Shown: positions 18,580-25,879 of the stretch, piece after piece
Numbering within the stretch: position 1 is the first letter of the stretch
Layout of the letters: each line of letters starts with the position of its first letter
Source: Bhargavaea cecembensis DSE10
Lineage (GTDB): Bacteria > Bacillota > Bacilli > Bacillales_A > Planococcaceae
Reading direction: 5' to 3'
Assembly: GCF_000348905.1 (NCBI RefSeq)
Contig: NZ_AOFT01000001.1
Location: 124,001 to 188,000 of the forward strand
DNA: 64,000 nucleotides
Made by a program: the position numbers and the translations under genes
Notes under the pieces: model-generated
What the model was told of the DNA's origin: nothing
The model's database searches: none
The model's input: the letters and a program-made list of their open reading frames with translations, nothing else

Positions 18580-18693
18580 GGTGAAGACCTCCGTCTTGGT
18601 TTCTATCTCCGGATTAGTTGCCCCATTTCGGCAAATCTTAAACCTGCCGGGGGGTTACGGGCATCTTACACCCTGAAGCCCCGTTTGAAAAGA

Positions 18694-18735
18694 TACAAAA
18701 ATTGGCGGCCGGTCCCGAAATATGGGACGGCCGCC
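18694..18735 (-). terminator. Terminator of the YusW-like lipoprotein gene
   Basis: The stem GGCGGCC-GTCCC / GGGAC-GGCCGCC with one bulge reads on the minus strand into AATTTTTG, directly after the stop codon. Confidence 0.78.
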
Positions 18736-18743
18736 GCTGCGGA

Positions 18744-19301
18744 TCACTTATTTTCTTGGATGTTCAGGTTTTGGCCATCCTCAAATTTAACTTCGAGTTC
18801 AAATTTCGTGTAGTCCTGAATCTCAAGGGCATTGAGGATTTTCTTCTTGGCTTCTTCTTCGGTCACGTTCTGGTCGAGCACGATCTCCTTGAACAGGGCA
18901 TCCAGCTCATTCATTGCTTCATCCTGCTGGTTATCTTCGCCGTAATCCACACCTTCAAGCGTGTTTTCGTATTCCGCTTCAAACGTCCCGTCTTCCTTTG
19001 TTTCGTAGCTGGCATCCACCGCGTCTTTGCCGTCTACGTCAATTTCGAGGTCAAAGTCCTTGAAGCCGTAACCCTGTGTGGTTTCCTGCATTCCCTCGTT
19101 TTTGCCGCCGGAAGGGTTGTCGCCTGCTTCATCGCTTTCAATTGCTGTTTCGGTCGCATCACCGGTTTCTTCGGTGGTCGGCGCCTGATCGTCGTTGTCG
19201 CCGCCTGCCGCGTCGTCCATGGCATCGTTATTGCCTCCGCCGCATGCGCCAAGTGTAAGCACGGCGGCAAGCGCAGTCATTCCAAGAAGTTTGTGTTTCA
19301 T
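18744..19301 (-). CDS. YusW-like lipoprotein
   Basis: A 185-residue secreted lipoprotein. The signal peptide ends in the lipobox LGAC, with C20 as the lipidated residue, followed by a 50-residue acidic, glycine- and asparagine-rich linker. The C-terminal 110 residues (from GYGFKDFDLEIDV) resemble the YusW-like domain of Bacillus, of unknown function. The reading frame is open far upstream, but the lipobox spacing and AAAGGACG 9 nt before ATG 19301 fix the start. It should be anchored to the outer face of the membrane. It is divergent from the glycerophosphodiesterase gene. Confidence 0.75.
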   Translation of the reverse strand: MKHKLLGMTALAAVLTLGACGGGNNDAMDDAAGGDNDDQAPTTEETGDATETAIESDEAGDNPSGGKNEGMQETTQGYGFKDFDLEIDVDGKDAVDASYETKEDGTFEAEYENTLEGVDYGEDNQQDEAMNELDALFKEIVLDQNVTEEEAKKKILNALEIQDYTKFELEVKFEDGQNLNIQENK

Positions 19302-19442
19302 GGGTGCACGTCCTTTCGGATACTCTGTTTGTCCTTTATCTTTCCTGTTCAGGCGGATTTTAAACCGCGGCCTGCATGGCAGGAGAGATTTGGATATGCC
19401 ATAATCGATGAAAACAGGACGGGACGGAAAGGGAGGATCATT

Positions 19443-20159
19443 TTGGAAATTTTTGCGCATCGCGGCGCATCCGGCAGCCGGCCGGAAAATACGATCGCCG
19501 CATTCAGGGAAGCAGCTGGATTGCCGATTGCCGGAGTTGAATTCGATGTCCATCTGTCCGGGGACGGTGTGCCGGTCGTGATTCATGATGAGACGGTCGA
19601 CCGGACCACAGACGGAAGCGGATACGTCAAGGACCTGACACTGGAAGAGCTGAAGCAGCTAAGCGCCGGATGCCGGTTTTCGGATGAATTCTCCGATGAG
19701 CGCATCCCGACCTTGCGGGAAGTGCTGGAACTGTTCCGGGACAAGCCCCACAGGCTGAATATCGAGCTGAAATCGGATGTGTTCCCCTATCCGGGCATGC
19801 GGGAGAAGGTCATTGCGATGGTACGGGAATTTGGGATCGGGGACCGCATCATTTTGTCGTCGTTCGACCATGTGACGCTGGCGGCGGCAAAGCGTGAAGC
19901 CCCGGACATCGAGACGGGAATGCTGTTTGTCGAAATTCTGGCCGATGCACGGTCAGCTGCATCCGGCATCGGAGCCGATGCCCTTCATCCTGCACTGCCG
20001 TTCTCGGTGCGGGAACCCGGCCGCCGGGCGGCCGCGGAAGGGGCAGTGCTGAGGGTGTTCACTGTTAACGAACCAGAACATGCGCTGATGGTCCGCGAGG
20101 CGGGCGCCCGGGCAATTTTCACGGATTACCCGGATAGGATGCTCAAATTATTCAAATAA
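19443..20159 (+). CDS. Glycerophosphodiester phosphodiesterase
   Basis: A 238-residue cytoplasmic GDPD-family enzyme that splits glycerophosphodiesters into glycerol-3-phosphate and an alcohol. The N-terminal catalytic signature is intact: HRGASGSRPENT, then EFDVHL for metal binding and VIHDETVDRTTDG with the second catalytic histidine; the C-terminal VFTVNEPEHA-FTDYP region completes the TIM barrel. There is no signal peptide, so it resembles the UgpQ-type cytosolic form. TTG 19443 is taken as the start because GGGAGG ends 6 nt ahead and the catalytic HRG then falls at residues 6-8, as in the family; the open frame extends back into antisense of the lipoprotein gene. Confidence 0.88.
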   Translation: MEIFAHRGASGSRPENTIAAFREAAGLPIAGVEFDVHLSGDGVPVVIHDETVDRTTDGSGYVKDLTLEELKQLSAGCRFSDEFSDERIPTLREVLELFRDKPHRLNIELKSDVFPYPGMREKVIAMVREFGIGDRIILSSFDHVTLAAAKREAPDIETGMLFVEILADARSAASGIGADALHPALPFSVREPGRRAAAEGAVLRVFTVNEPEHALMVREAGARAIFTDYPDRMLKLFK

Positions 20160-20198
20160 AAACACAGGAACCGCCGGGTGCGGTTCCTGTGTTTTTTT
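20158..20198. terminator. Bidirectional terminator
   Basis: A 13-bp perfect stem AACACAGGAACCG and complement with a 7-nt loop, A-rich on the left and seven T on the right, separates the glycerophosphodiesterase gene from the convergent DUF2804 gene. Confidence 0.88.
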
Positions 20199-20200
20199 GA

Positions 20201-21223
20201 TCACCATGTGGCCCGGTGCTCTTCGCTGCATCCGAGCAGCTTGACGAGATGAAGATTTACGCCGGCATCAGGCAGGCGGATGCGCCCCCTGAAGTAGCCG
20301 ACCATCTGGTGGACATCCGATCTGACAAGCTTTGCATCGGTCGCTGCGGTCCGCTCGAAAAACGGTGTGAAGGTCAGGTCGACTGAATCCGTGAATTTCG
20401 TCCGGATTTTCCATGTTTTCATATAGTTTTCCGGATCATAATCGAACAGCACATCTTCACTGATTTTGTACATCTTGCCGTCGACGAATACCGCGTTTTC
20501 AGTCATGCCGGTTCCGTCGGTCCATTGTCCGCCGAAGTTCAGCCCGATGCGGCGGCGTCCGTAGCGCTGGGAAGCCATTGCCCAGTTCCAGGCGGCCTTC
20601 CGGGGCCAGATGCCCCTGCCAAAGTCCAGGACGGCGAATGATTCCTCCCTGCCGATCCGGAAGCGCCGGTCGTCGATTGTGATGAACCCCTCGGTTGGCA
20701 GAAGGTGATGCTTTGCCGTGAACTGGTATTGGCTGCGATTCCACGGGACGACCACGTTCAGGGATTCTTCTCCTTCAGGATGTCCGATGTGCAGATCCGC
20801 ATGGAGAAGTTCACCGTCAAAGTCGGGCACGGTGACGAGCAGGTGCGTCTTGCCTTTGAAGTGGATCATCTGGATATTCATCTCCGGATGGGTGAACGAT
20901 ACATTACCGAGCACCTCGTCGCCCATCCTGACATTGCGTCCCATCGGCACAGTGACCGTCTTCTCGAAAAACCGTTGGGTCTCGTAATGGAAGACGTACA
21001 CGAAACAGGACGCGGCATAATCGAGGTGGGACACCGTTACGGAGAACAGCACGTCTTCCCCGTATACGCACCAGTAGTTCCAGCGTTTTTTGCGCATATA
21101 ATTTTTTGCGAGATTGCCCGTGATAATCGGGTTCCTGGCGAAGCCGATCGCTTCAGGATTCAGTGTCCCGTCCGGGTTGGACAGCAGGACGGGCTCCGTC
21201 AATTCGCGTTCCTTGTGCTGCAT
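20201..21223 (-). CDS. DUF2804 family protein
   Basis: A 340-residue soluble protein recognised as DUF2804 by its overall character: an N-terminal LLNPDG-like segment (LLSNPDGTLNPEAIG), the W-rich middle WNWAMASQRYGRRRIGLNFGG and the FTPFFER stretch near the C-terminus. The fold is thought to be beta-rich and lipocalin-like; no enzymatic function is established. ATG 21223 follows GAGGTGAT; the frame continues upstream across the tRNA-Ala promoter, which argues against a longer protein. It is a single gene, convergent with the glycerophosphodiesterase. Confidence 0.78.
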   Translation of the reverse strand: MQHKERELTEPVLLSNPDGTLNPEAIGFARNPIITGNLAKNYMRKKRWNYWCVYGEDVLFSVTVSHLDYAASCFVYVFHYETQRFFEKTVTVPMGRNVRMGDEVLGNVSFTHPEMNIQMIHFKGKTHLLVTVPDFDGELLHADLHIGHPEGEESLNVVVPWNRSQYQFTAKHHLLPTEGFITIDDRRFRIGREESFAVLDFGRGIWPRKAAWNWAMASQRYGRRRIGLNFGGQWTDGTGMTENAVFVDGKMYKISEDVLFDYDPENYMKTWKIRTKFTDSVDLTFTPFFERTAATDAKLVRSDVHQMVGYFRGRIRLPDAGVNLHLVKLLGCSEEHRATW

Positions 21224-21245
21224 GCGATCACCTCGAAAACGGCTA

Positions 21246-21274
21246 TTGTCAGATTTGCGTTTTGCTGATATACT
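21246..21274 (+). promoter_or_regulatory. Sigma-A promoter of tRNA-Ala
   Basis: TTGTCA, a 17-nt spacer and TATACT preceded by TGA (extended -10) lie 20 nt upstream of the mature tRNA 5' end; five of six bases match the consensus in each box. Confidence 0.8.
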
Positions 21275-21294
21275 CTTCATTGTACCAGAGATAC

Positions 21295-21367
21295 GGGGCA
21301 TTAGCTCAATTGGGAGAGCGTTGCGCTGGCAGCGCAGAGGTCAGGGGTTCGAGCCCCCTATGCTCCA
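21295..21367 (+). tRNA. tRNA-Ala (anticodon GGC)
   Basis: A 73-nt cloverleaf. The acceptor stem is GGGGCAT / ATGCTCC with one G-T pair, the D arm GCTC-GAGC, and the anticodon stem TTGCG / CGCAG encloses the loop CTGGCAG, giving anticodon GGC at 21328-21330. A 5-nt variable loop follows, then the T arm AGGGG-TTCGAGC-CCCCT and discriminator A. The G3-T70 type pair is the expected alanyl-tRNA synthetase identity element. CCA is not encoded (TCA follows). It is a solitary tRNA gene with its own promoter and terminator, not part of an rRNA-linked cluster. Confidence 0.96.
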
Positions 21368-21375
21368 TCATACGA

Positions 21376-21414
21376 AACCGCCGGAATTCCTTTACGGGAT
21401 TCCGGCGGTTTTTT
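21376..21414 (+). terminator. Terminator of tRNA-Ala
   Basis: A 12-bp perfect stem AACCGCCGGAAT / ATTCCGGCGGTT with an 11-nt apical part is followed by TTTTTT, 9 nt after the tRNA. Confidence 0.88.
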
Positions 21415-21432
21415 GCAATTGTAGACACATCC

Positions 21433-21516
21433 GGGGCTCTCACGGCCAATTTGAGGGCATTCGCCCCGGGATTGGAAGCACTCACCATGAATTCAGAGGC
21501 ACTGGCACCGAATCCA
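21433..21516. repeat. Four-unit intergenic array, 21-nt period
   Basis: Units starting at 21433, 21454, 21475 and 21496 align without gaps to the consensus GRGGCAYTCRCCMYGAATT; columns 4, 5, 8 and 11 (G, C, T, C) are invariant. Units are more diverged than in the other arrays. In one frame they read as degenerate heptapeptides of the form EALTxNx, but there is no start signal. Confidence 0.6.
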
Positions 21517-21567
21517 CCATCCGAAGCATAATACTTTCCGCCCGCCGCATACGTTGCAGGAGAGGGG

Positions 21568-22068
21568 GTGCGAAAGTTGGCGGTCTATGACCGGGAAGCG
21601 GCCGTTGCTTATGCAAATCGGTGGTGGAATGACTACAATCCCGCATATCCGAAGTTCGCGGTTGACTGTACGAACTATGTTTCCCAGTGCCTGAGGGCAG
21701 GCGGTGCGCCGATGTGGGGATCACCGAACCGGGAGCGGGGCTGGTGGATCGGGGGAGGCAACTGGAGCTTTAGCTGGAGTGTTTCCCATTCGCTCCGGTG
21801 GTACCTGGCGGGCTCTCAGCGCGGATTGAGGGCAAGGCGGGTCCAGTCGGCAGGGGAACTGGAGCCCGGTGATATCATTTCCTATGACTTCGAAGGGGAC
21901 GGCGTCTTTAATCACACGACCATTGTGACGTCTAAGAGGGACGGCGTGCCGTATGTGAATGCCCATACGTACAATGTCCGTGACCGTCACTGGGCATACA
22001 AAGATTCCTATGCCTGGAGGCCGGATGCGACGTATATCTTCTGGAAGATCAATGACCGGTTTGATTAA
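21568..22068 (+). CDS. Amidase-domain (CHAP-like, Amidase_6) protein
   Basis: A 166-residue protein matching the putative amidase domain family. The segment YPKFAVDCTNYVSQCLRAGG holds the presumed nucleophilic cysteine, and FNHTTIVTSKRDG the presumed catalytic histidine, as in cysteine peptidases of the NlpC/CHAP type. In Bacillus such domains are often attached to spore or cell-wall proteins; here the domain stands alone and no signal peptide is visible, which suggests either cytoplasmic or mother-cell/spore location. The start is GTG 21568, with AGGAG a few bases upstream. Function beyond the fold is unknown. Confidence 0.75.
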   Translation: MRKLAVYDREAAVAYANRWWNDYNPAYPKFAVDCTNYVSQCLRAGGAPMWGSPNRERGWWIGGGNWSFSWSVSHSLRWYLAGSQRGLRARRVQSAGELEPGDIISYDFEGDGVFNHTTIVTSKRDGVPYVNAHTYNVRDRHWAYKDSYAWRPDATYIFWKINDRFD

Positions 22069-22077
22069 GACGAACTG

Positions 22078-22116
22078 ACGGCCCGGGGCATGTCCGCCCC
22101 CGGGCCGTCGGTTTTT
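22078..22116 (+). terminator. Terminator of the amidase-domain gene
   Basis: An 11-bp perfect stem ACGGCCCGGGG / CCCCGGGCCGT followed by CGGTTTTT, 10 nt after the stop codon. Confidence 0.85.
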
Positions 22117-22140
22117 ATCGATGGGAATCCATCCGATCCC

Positions 22141-22992
22141 TTAATCAAAGTCATACCAGATGACGGCCATCGTGCCTTCGCCGGCATGGACGGCGAGGAC
22201 GGAGCCGATGTCACCCGTCTTCACTTCTAGTCCGGGCATGGCGTCGAGCATCTGCTCCTTTAGCCGGGCCGCTTCCTTCGGACTGTCAGCGTGCATCAGG
22301 TGGATGGTGCGCCGGCCGTCATCATAGGCCGCCTTCACTTTGTCTACAAGGTAGCGGAACGCCTTTTTCTCGGAGCGGACTTTGTCGATCACCTCAAGTG
22401 TACCTTCAGAGGTAATCTGGATGATCGGCTTGATCTGAAGCATGCTGCCGAGATAGAACTGGACACTGCCCATCCGTCCGCCCTTATGCAGCTGGTTCAG
22501 CTGTCCGATATAGATATAGGAGCGGGTTTTCCCGATATGGACGGAAATGTCTTCGGCAATCTCATCCCGGCTTTTGCCCTGCTGCTCCAGTTCCATGGCG
22601 AGCCGCACAAGCCCGGTTGTGCCGTAGGAAAGCGATTTGCCGTCGAGGATGCGGACATCGAAGCCGCTCAGCTCCGCCCCTGAAACGGCGGAGGCATAGG
22701 TCCCGCTCAGTTCTGATGTCAGCATCACCGCTAGGCCCTGCTCGTATTCTTCTTTGAGGCGGTCGAACAGCTCGGCGAAACGGCCTGCGGACGGCTGCGA
22801 CGTTTTCGGCAGCTCGGTCGATGTCCGGATCTTCTCATACAATTCTTCCGGCCGGATGCCGACGCCGTCTGCATACTCCTGGTCCCCGAAATGGACATTG
22901 AGCGGCACGACATACAGATCCGGGTGATTCGCGAGTTCATTTGAAATATGGGCAGTGCTGTCGACGATATAGGCAATCGGTTTTTTCTTCAT
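22141..22992 (-). CDS. DegV family fatty-acid-binding protein
   Basis: A 283-residue two-domain DegV protein. The family motifs YIVDSTAHIS at the N-terminus, TSQPS near residue 80 (fatty-acid head-group contact) and LSGTYASA are all present, with LHKGGRMG in the second half. DegV/FakB proteins hold a fatty acid for phosphorylation by fatty acid kinase so that exogenous acids enter phospholipid synthesis; which acid this copy prefers is not visible. A PlsY-like acyltransferase gene follows on its right on the same strand, which fits lipid metabolism. The start is ATG 22992, and an extended -10 promoter lies at 23029. Confidence 0.88.
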   Translation of the reverse strand: MKKKPIAYIVDSTAHISNELANHPDLYVVPLNVHFGDQEYADGVGIRPEELYEKIRTSTELPKTSQPSAGRFAELFDRLKEEYEQGLAVMLTSELSGTYASAVSGAELSGFDVRILDGKSLSYGTTGLVRLAMELEQQGKSRDEIAEDISVHIGKTRSYIYIGQLNQLHKGGRMGSVQFYLGSMLQIKPIIQITSEGTLEVIDKVRSEKKAFRYLVDKVKAAYDDGRRTIHLMHADSPKEAARLKEQMLDAMPGLEVKTGDIGSVLAVHAGEGTMAVIWYDFD

Positions 22993-23028
22993 CTCTCATC
23001 CCCCTGAATGCGCTGTCATTTTCTGAAT

Positions 23029-23037
23029 ACTATACCA
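23029..23037 (-). promoter_or_regulatory. Extended -10 promoter of degV
   Basis: Minus-strand TGGTATAGT, 37 nt upstream of the DegV start; no good -35 box is seen. Confidence 0.45.
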
Positions 23038-23069
23038 TACTGTGAAATGGAGAGGGCGGAGAAATAGAA

Positions 23070-23104
23070 AAAGCCTTATATTATAGTGAAATAATATAAG
23101 GCTT
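23070..23104 (-). terminator. Terminator of the PlsY-like gene
   Basis: A 14-bp AT-rich perfect stem AAGCCTTATATTAT and complement, reading on the minus strand into TTTTTCTATTT, 31 nt past the stop codon. Confidence 0.8.
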
Positions 23105-23134
23105 CTCCGTTTTTTATTATTAATCGAATAGTGT

Positions 23135-23707
23135 CTAATCACGTCGGATCGCTGCGCGGAAGTCTTCCCGATGGCGGACAAGAACGAGTCCGGCAGCCAG
23201 CAGAAGCGGCCATGAAGCAGGAAGCATGCCGGAGAACCAGAGTGCGGCTGTCCACGCAGCGAAGCCTCCGGGCATGGTCAGAGTCGCTGAACCGAGGGGC
23301 AGGAGGGCGGCGGCCGTACCAACTGCAAATCCTGCAAAGGCTGTGGGGGAAAAGGCCAGCGCCGCGCCGACAAAAGCGGAGACGCCCTTTCCTCCTTTTC
23401 CTCCGTACAAGGGAAAAATATGTCCGAATACAGCCAGCGCCCCGCCGGCGGCAATCAGCCATTCCGGTTGGACAAGATACCTGCCTGCCAGGACGGCAGC
23501 GGCGCCTTTCAGGGCATCTCCCGTGAACACTGTGAAAAATGCAGGGGCTCCCAACAATCTTCCGGCATTTCTCGCACCGGGATTCCCGCTTCCTTCTGAG
23601 GAAGGATCCGTGCCTAGCACACGGCCAAGAACCCGAGCCCAAAGAATAGAGCCCGCAGCCCAGCAGAAAGCAAGATAAAGAACGGCTTCCGGGCTTATGG
23701 CGTTCAA
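23135..23707 (-). CDS. PlsY-like glycerol-3-phosphate acyltransferase
   Basis: A 190-residue membrane protein of the PlsY family, which transfers acyl groups from acyl-phosphate to glycerol-3-phosphate. Three family motifs are visible: GSGNPGARNAGRLLG (motif 1), GHIFPLYGGKGGKGVSAF (motif 2) and a C-terminal RHREDFRAAIRRD (motif 3). The motif-1 threonine of GATN is arginine here, which is unusual. TTG 23707 is chosen because GGGAGGG lies 6 nt upstream. The protein is shorter in its periplasmic loops and may be a second, specialised copy rather than the housekeeping enzyme; whether another plsY exists cannot be seen from this window. Confidence 0.78.
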   Translation of the reverse strand: MNAISPEAVLYLAFCWAAGSILWARVLGRVLGTDPSSEGSGNPGARNAGRLLGAPAFFTVFTGDALKGAAAVLAGRYLVQPEWLIAAGGALAVFGHIFPLYGGKGGKGVSAFVGAALAFSPTAFAGFAVGTAAALLPLGSATLTMPGGFAAWTAALWFSGMLPASWPLLLAAGLVLVRHREDFRAAIRRD

Positions 23708-23727
23708 CGGCATCCCTCCCCGGGGTC

Positions 23728-23736
23728 TGCTATAAT
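23728..23736 (+). promoter_or_regulatory. Extended -10 promoter of the nitroreductase gene
   Basis: TGCTATAAT with a perfect -10 hexamer, 35 nt ahead of the start codon; the -35 region is poor. Confidence 0.55.
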
Positions 23737-23770
23737 CAGGGTGACTATTGGTAAGCGAAGGAGAATCGAC

Positions 23771-24370
23771 ATGAGCCAACAGCAGTTGAGTGTCAGGCAA
23801 GCGGTGATCGAGCGCCGCTCCATCAAGAATTTCAATGGTACCCCGGTCTCCCGTGAAGATGTCATGGAAGTCCTGTCCGATTCAAGGTTCGCCCCGAACC
23901 ATGGCAAGCGTGAGCCATGGAGGTTTGTTGTCGGTGCAGGAGACAACTTATCCGATGTGCAGAGCCTGGTCAGGGAATACGCCATTCCAAACTGGCGCGA
24001 ACTGACGGAAGACGCGCTTGAGCGCCAGTCGTCCAAGTTCACGAGTGCGGGAGCGATCGTCTTTGCAATCGTCCGCGAAGACATGCGCCAGAAGCAGCGG
24101 ATCGAAGACCATATGGCCATTGCCGCCTTTCTTCAAAACGCCCAGCTCCTCGCGTGGGATAAGGGCATCGGCACATGCATCAAGACACCTGCCTGGCTGG
24201 ATCAGCCAAATTTCCGCAAGGCGCTGGGCGCCGGGGACGGGGAGCGCGTGATCAGCATGCTGCACTTCGGGCATTCGGATACAATGCCGAAGGAATGGGA
24301 CCACACGCCGATTGAAGAAAAAGTGACCTTTTACTCCGCTCCGGAAAGCGCAGACGACACTTCAAAGTAA
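23771..24370 (+). CDS. Nitroreductase family protein
   Basis: A 199-residue flavin-dependent oxidoreductase of the nitroreductase family (YdjA-like size). The N-terminal RQAVIERRSIKNF supplies the FMN-phosphate-binding arginines, APNHGKREPWRF follows, and the C-terminal half carries the GIGTCIKTPAW loop. It probably reduces nitro-compounds, quinones or a related substrate with NAD(P)H in the cytoplasm; the physiological substrate is unknown. AAGGAGA precedes ATG 23771. Its last 40 nt overlap, tail to tail, the 3' end of the M20 dipeptidase gene on the other strand, and no terminator separates the two. Confidence 0.85.
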   Translation: MSQQQLSVRQAVIERRSIKNFNGTPVSREDVMEVLSDSRFAPNHGKREPWRFVVGAGDNLSDVQSLVREYAIPNWRELTEDALERQSSKFTSAGAIVFAIVREDMRQKQRIEDHMAIAAFLQNAQLLAWDKGIGTCIKTPAWLDQPNFRKALGAGDGERVISMLHFGHSDTMPKEWDHTPIEEKVTFYSAPESADDTSK

Positions 24371-25722
24371 TAGTCGCCGATGACGCGCAGCCCCTTGTCG
24401 AAATTCTCAAGATGGAAGTGCTCGTTCGGCGCATGGAAATTCTCGGACGACAGTCCGAAGCCCATGAGGACGACCGGGAGGCCGAGAATCTCATCAAACG
24501 CGGCCACGATCGGAATCGAGCCGCCGCCGCGCGTATAGGCGGTCGGGACTTGGTAAACACGCTCATACGACTTGCCGGCGGCCTGGATGGCCGGGTGGTC
24601 GTAAGGGGTGAGGAACGGCTTGCCCTTGTCGAATTCGGTGATATTCACCGTCACGCCGGCCGGCTTGTTTTTCTCGATATGGCTGCGCAGTTTTTGGACG
24701 ATGTCATCCGGGTCCTGATCCGGTACGAGGCGGCAGGTGATTTTCGCGCCTGCTTGGGCCGGAAGGACGGTCTTGATCCCTTCGCCGGAGAACCCGCCGA
24801 ACACGCCATTGATCTCGAGCGTCGGGCGCGTCCAAGTGCGCTCCAGATGCGAATAGCCCGGTTCACCGAAGAGCTCGCTGACGCCGAGCTCTTTTTTCAA
24901 TGCTTCCTCGTCAAAGCCCAGCTTCCCGTATTCTCCTCGCTCCTCTTCTGTTGCCGGGCGAACGTCATCGTAAAAGCCGTCAACGGTAATTGTGCCTTCC
25001 TTGTCGCGGAAAGAGGCGAGCAGTTCGACCAGCGCGTGGATGGCATTCTGGACACCGCCGCCGTACAGGCCGGAGTGGAGGTCGCCCCTGGCTCCCTTCA
25101 CGTCGATCTGGACGCCGGCAAGGCCGCGGAGGCCGTAGCAGACTGCCGGCTGGCCCGGTCCCTGCATGCCCGTATCGGAGATGACGATCACGTCTGCCGC
25201 AAGCTTGTCCTTGTTCTCTTCCACATAGGCCGGAAGGTTCGGGCTGCCGATCTCTTCCTCGCCCTCAATGCAGAATTTCACATTCACGGGGAGTTTGCCG
25301 TGTGTCTTGAACAGGGCCTCGACGGCCTTTACATGCATGAACACCTGGCCTTTGTCATCGCTGGCCCCGCGCGCGTACAGTTTGTTGTCACGGACTTCCG
25401 GCTCAAACGGAGCACTGTCCCAAAGCTCCAGCGGGTCGACCGGCTGGACATCATAATGGCCATAGATGAGAAGGGTCGGCTGGCCTTCCGCATGCAGCCA
25501 GTCTGCGTAGACGACCGGCTGGCCGGAGGTTTCATCGATTGAGATGTTTTCAAGTCCCGCAGCCTTGAGCGATCCGGCAAGCCATTCCGCGGCTTTCCTC
25601 ATATCGCCTTTGTGCCCGGAGAGCGAGCTGATGCTCGGGATGCTCAGGAAGTCATTCAGCTCGGCAAGATGCGCTTCGCGGTGTTCGCTGAAATGGCGGT
25701 CAAGTTCCTTCAGATGATCCAT
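24331..25722 (-). CDS. M20 family dipeptidase
   Basis: A 463-residue zinc metallopeptidase of the M20A (carnosinase/dipeptidase) group. Metal ligands and catalytic residues are recognisable: H and D in YGHYDVQP, the general base pair in GEEEIGS, D in VISDTGM and the late histidine of ENFHAPNEHF; the inserted dimerisation domain lies between about residues 190 and 350. It should hydrolyse dipeptides in the cytoplasm. GAGGG is placed 8 nt ahead of ATG 25722 (a TTG codon just before it is a weaker start). The 3' end overlaps the convergent nitroreductase gene by 40 nt. Confidence 0.88.
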   Translation of the reverse strand: MDHLKELDRHFSEHREAHLAELNDFLSIPSISSLSGHKGDMRKAAEWLAGSLKAAGLENISIDETSGQPVVYADWLHAEGQPTLLIYGHYDVQPVDPLELWDSAPFEPEVRDNKLYARGASDDKGQVFMHVKAVEALFKTHGKLPVNVKFCIEGEEEIGSPNLPAYVEENKDKLAADVIVISDTGMQGPGQPAVCYGLRGLAGVQIDVKGARGDLHSGLYGGGVQNAIHALVELLASFRDKEGTITVDGFYDDVRPATEEERGEYGKLGFDEEALKKELGVSELFGEPGYSHLERTWTRPTLEINGVFGGFSGEGIKTVLPAQAGAKITCRLVPDQDPDDIVQKLRSHIEKNKPAGVTVNITEFDKGKPFLTPYDHPAIQAAGKSYERVYQVPTAYTRGGGSIPIVAAFDEILGLPVVLMGFGLSSENFHAPNEHFHLENFDKGLRVIGDYYFEVSSALSGAE

Positions 25723-25759
25723 CAATTTATCCCTCTTTCCACGTTGGTTTTCGTGAATA

Positions 25760-25768
25760 AGTATACCA
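25760..25768 (-). promoter_or_regulatory. Extended -10 promoter of the M20 dipeptidase gene
   Basis: Minus-strand TGGTATACT, 38 nt upstream of the dipeptidase ATG; no clear -35. Confidence 0.5.
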
Positions 25769-25815
25769 GAAACAGAGAAAGCGGATTCAAATGGGCGTGG
25801 CCGGGGAAGTGTTTA

Positions 25816-25824
25816 TGGTATGAT
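25816..25824 (+). promoter_or_regulatory. Extended -10 promoter of the CorC-type gene
   Basis: TGGTATGAT, 56 nt before the TTG start at 25880; the -35 region is weak. Confidence 0.4.
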
Positions 25825-25879
25825 GGTCAATAAGGTTTTTGAATTCCGTGTAAATTAGTTTCTTCAGGGGGAATGGCTT

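Noticed and set aside
18702-19442. N-terminal extension of the glycerophosphodiesterase
   Set aside because: The open frame is antisense to the lipoprotein gene; the catalytic HRG must lie near the N-terminus, and a good ribosome binding site precedes TTG 19443.
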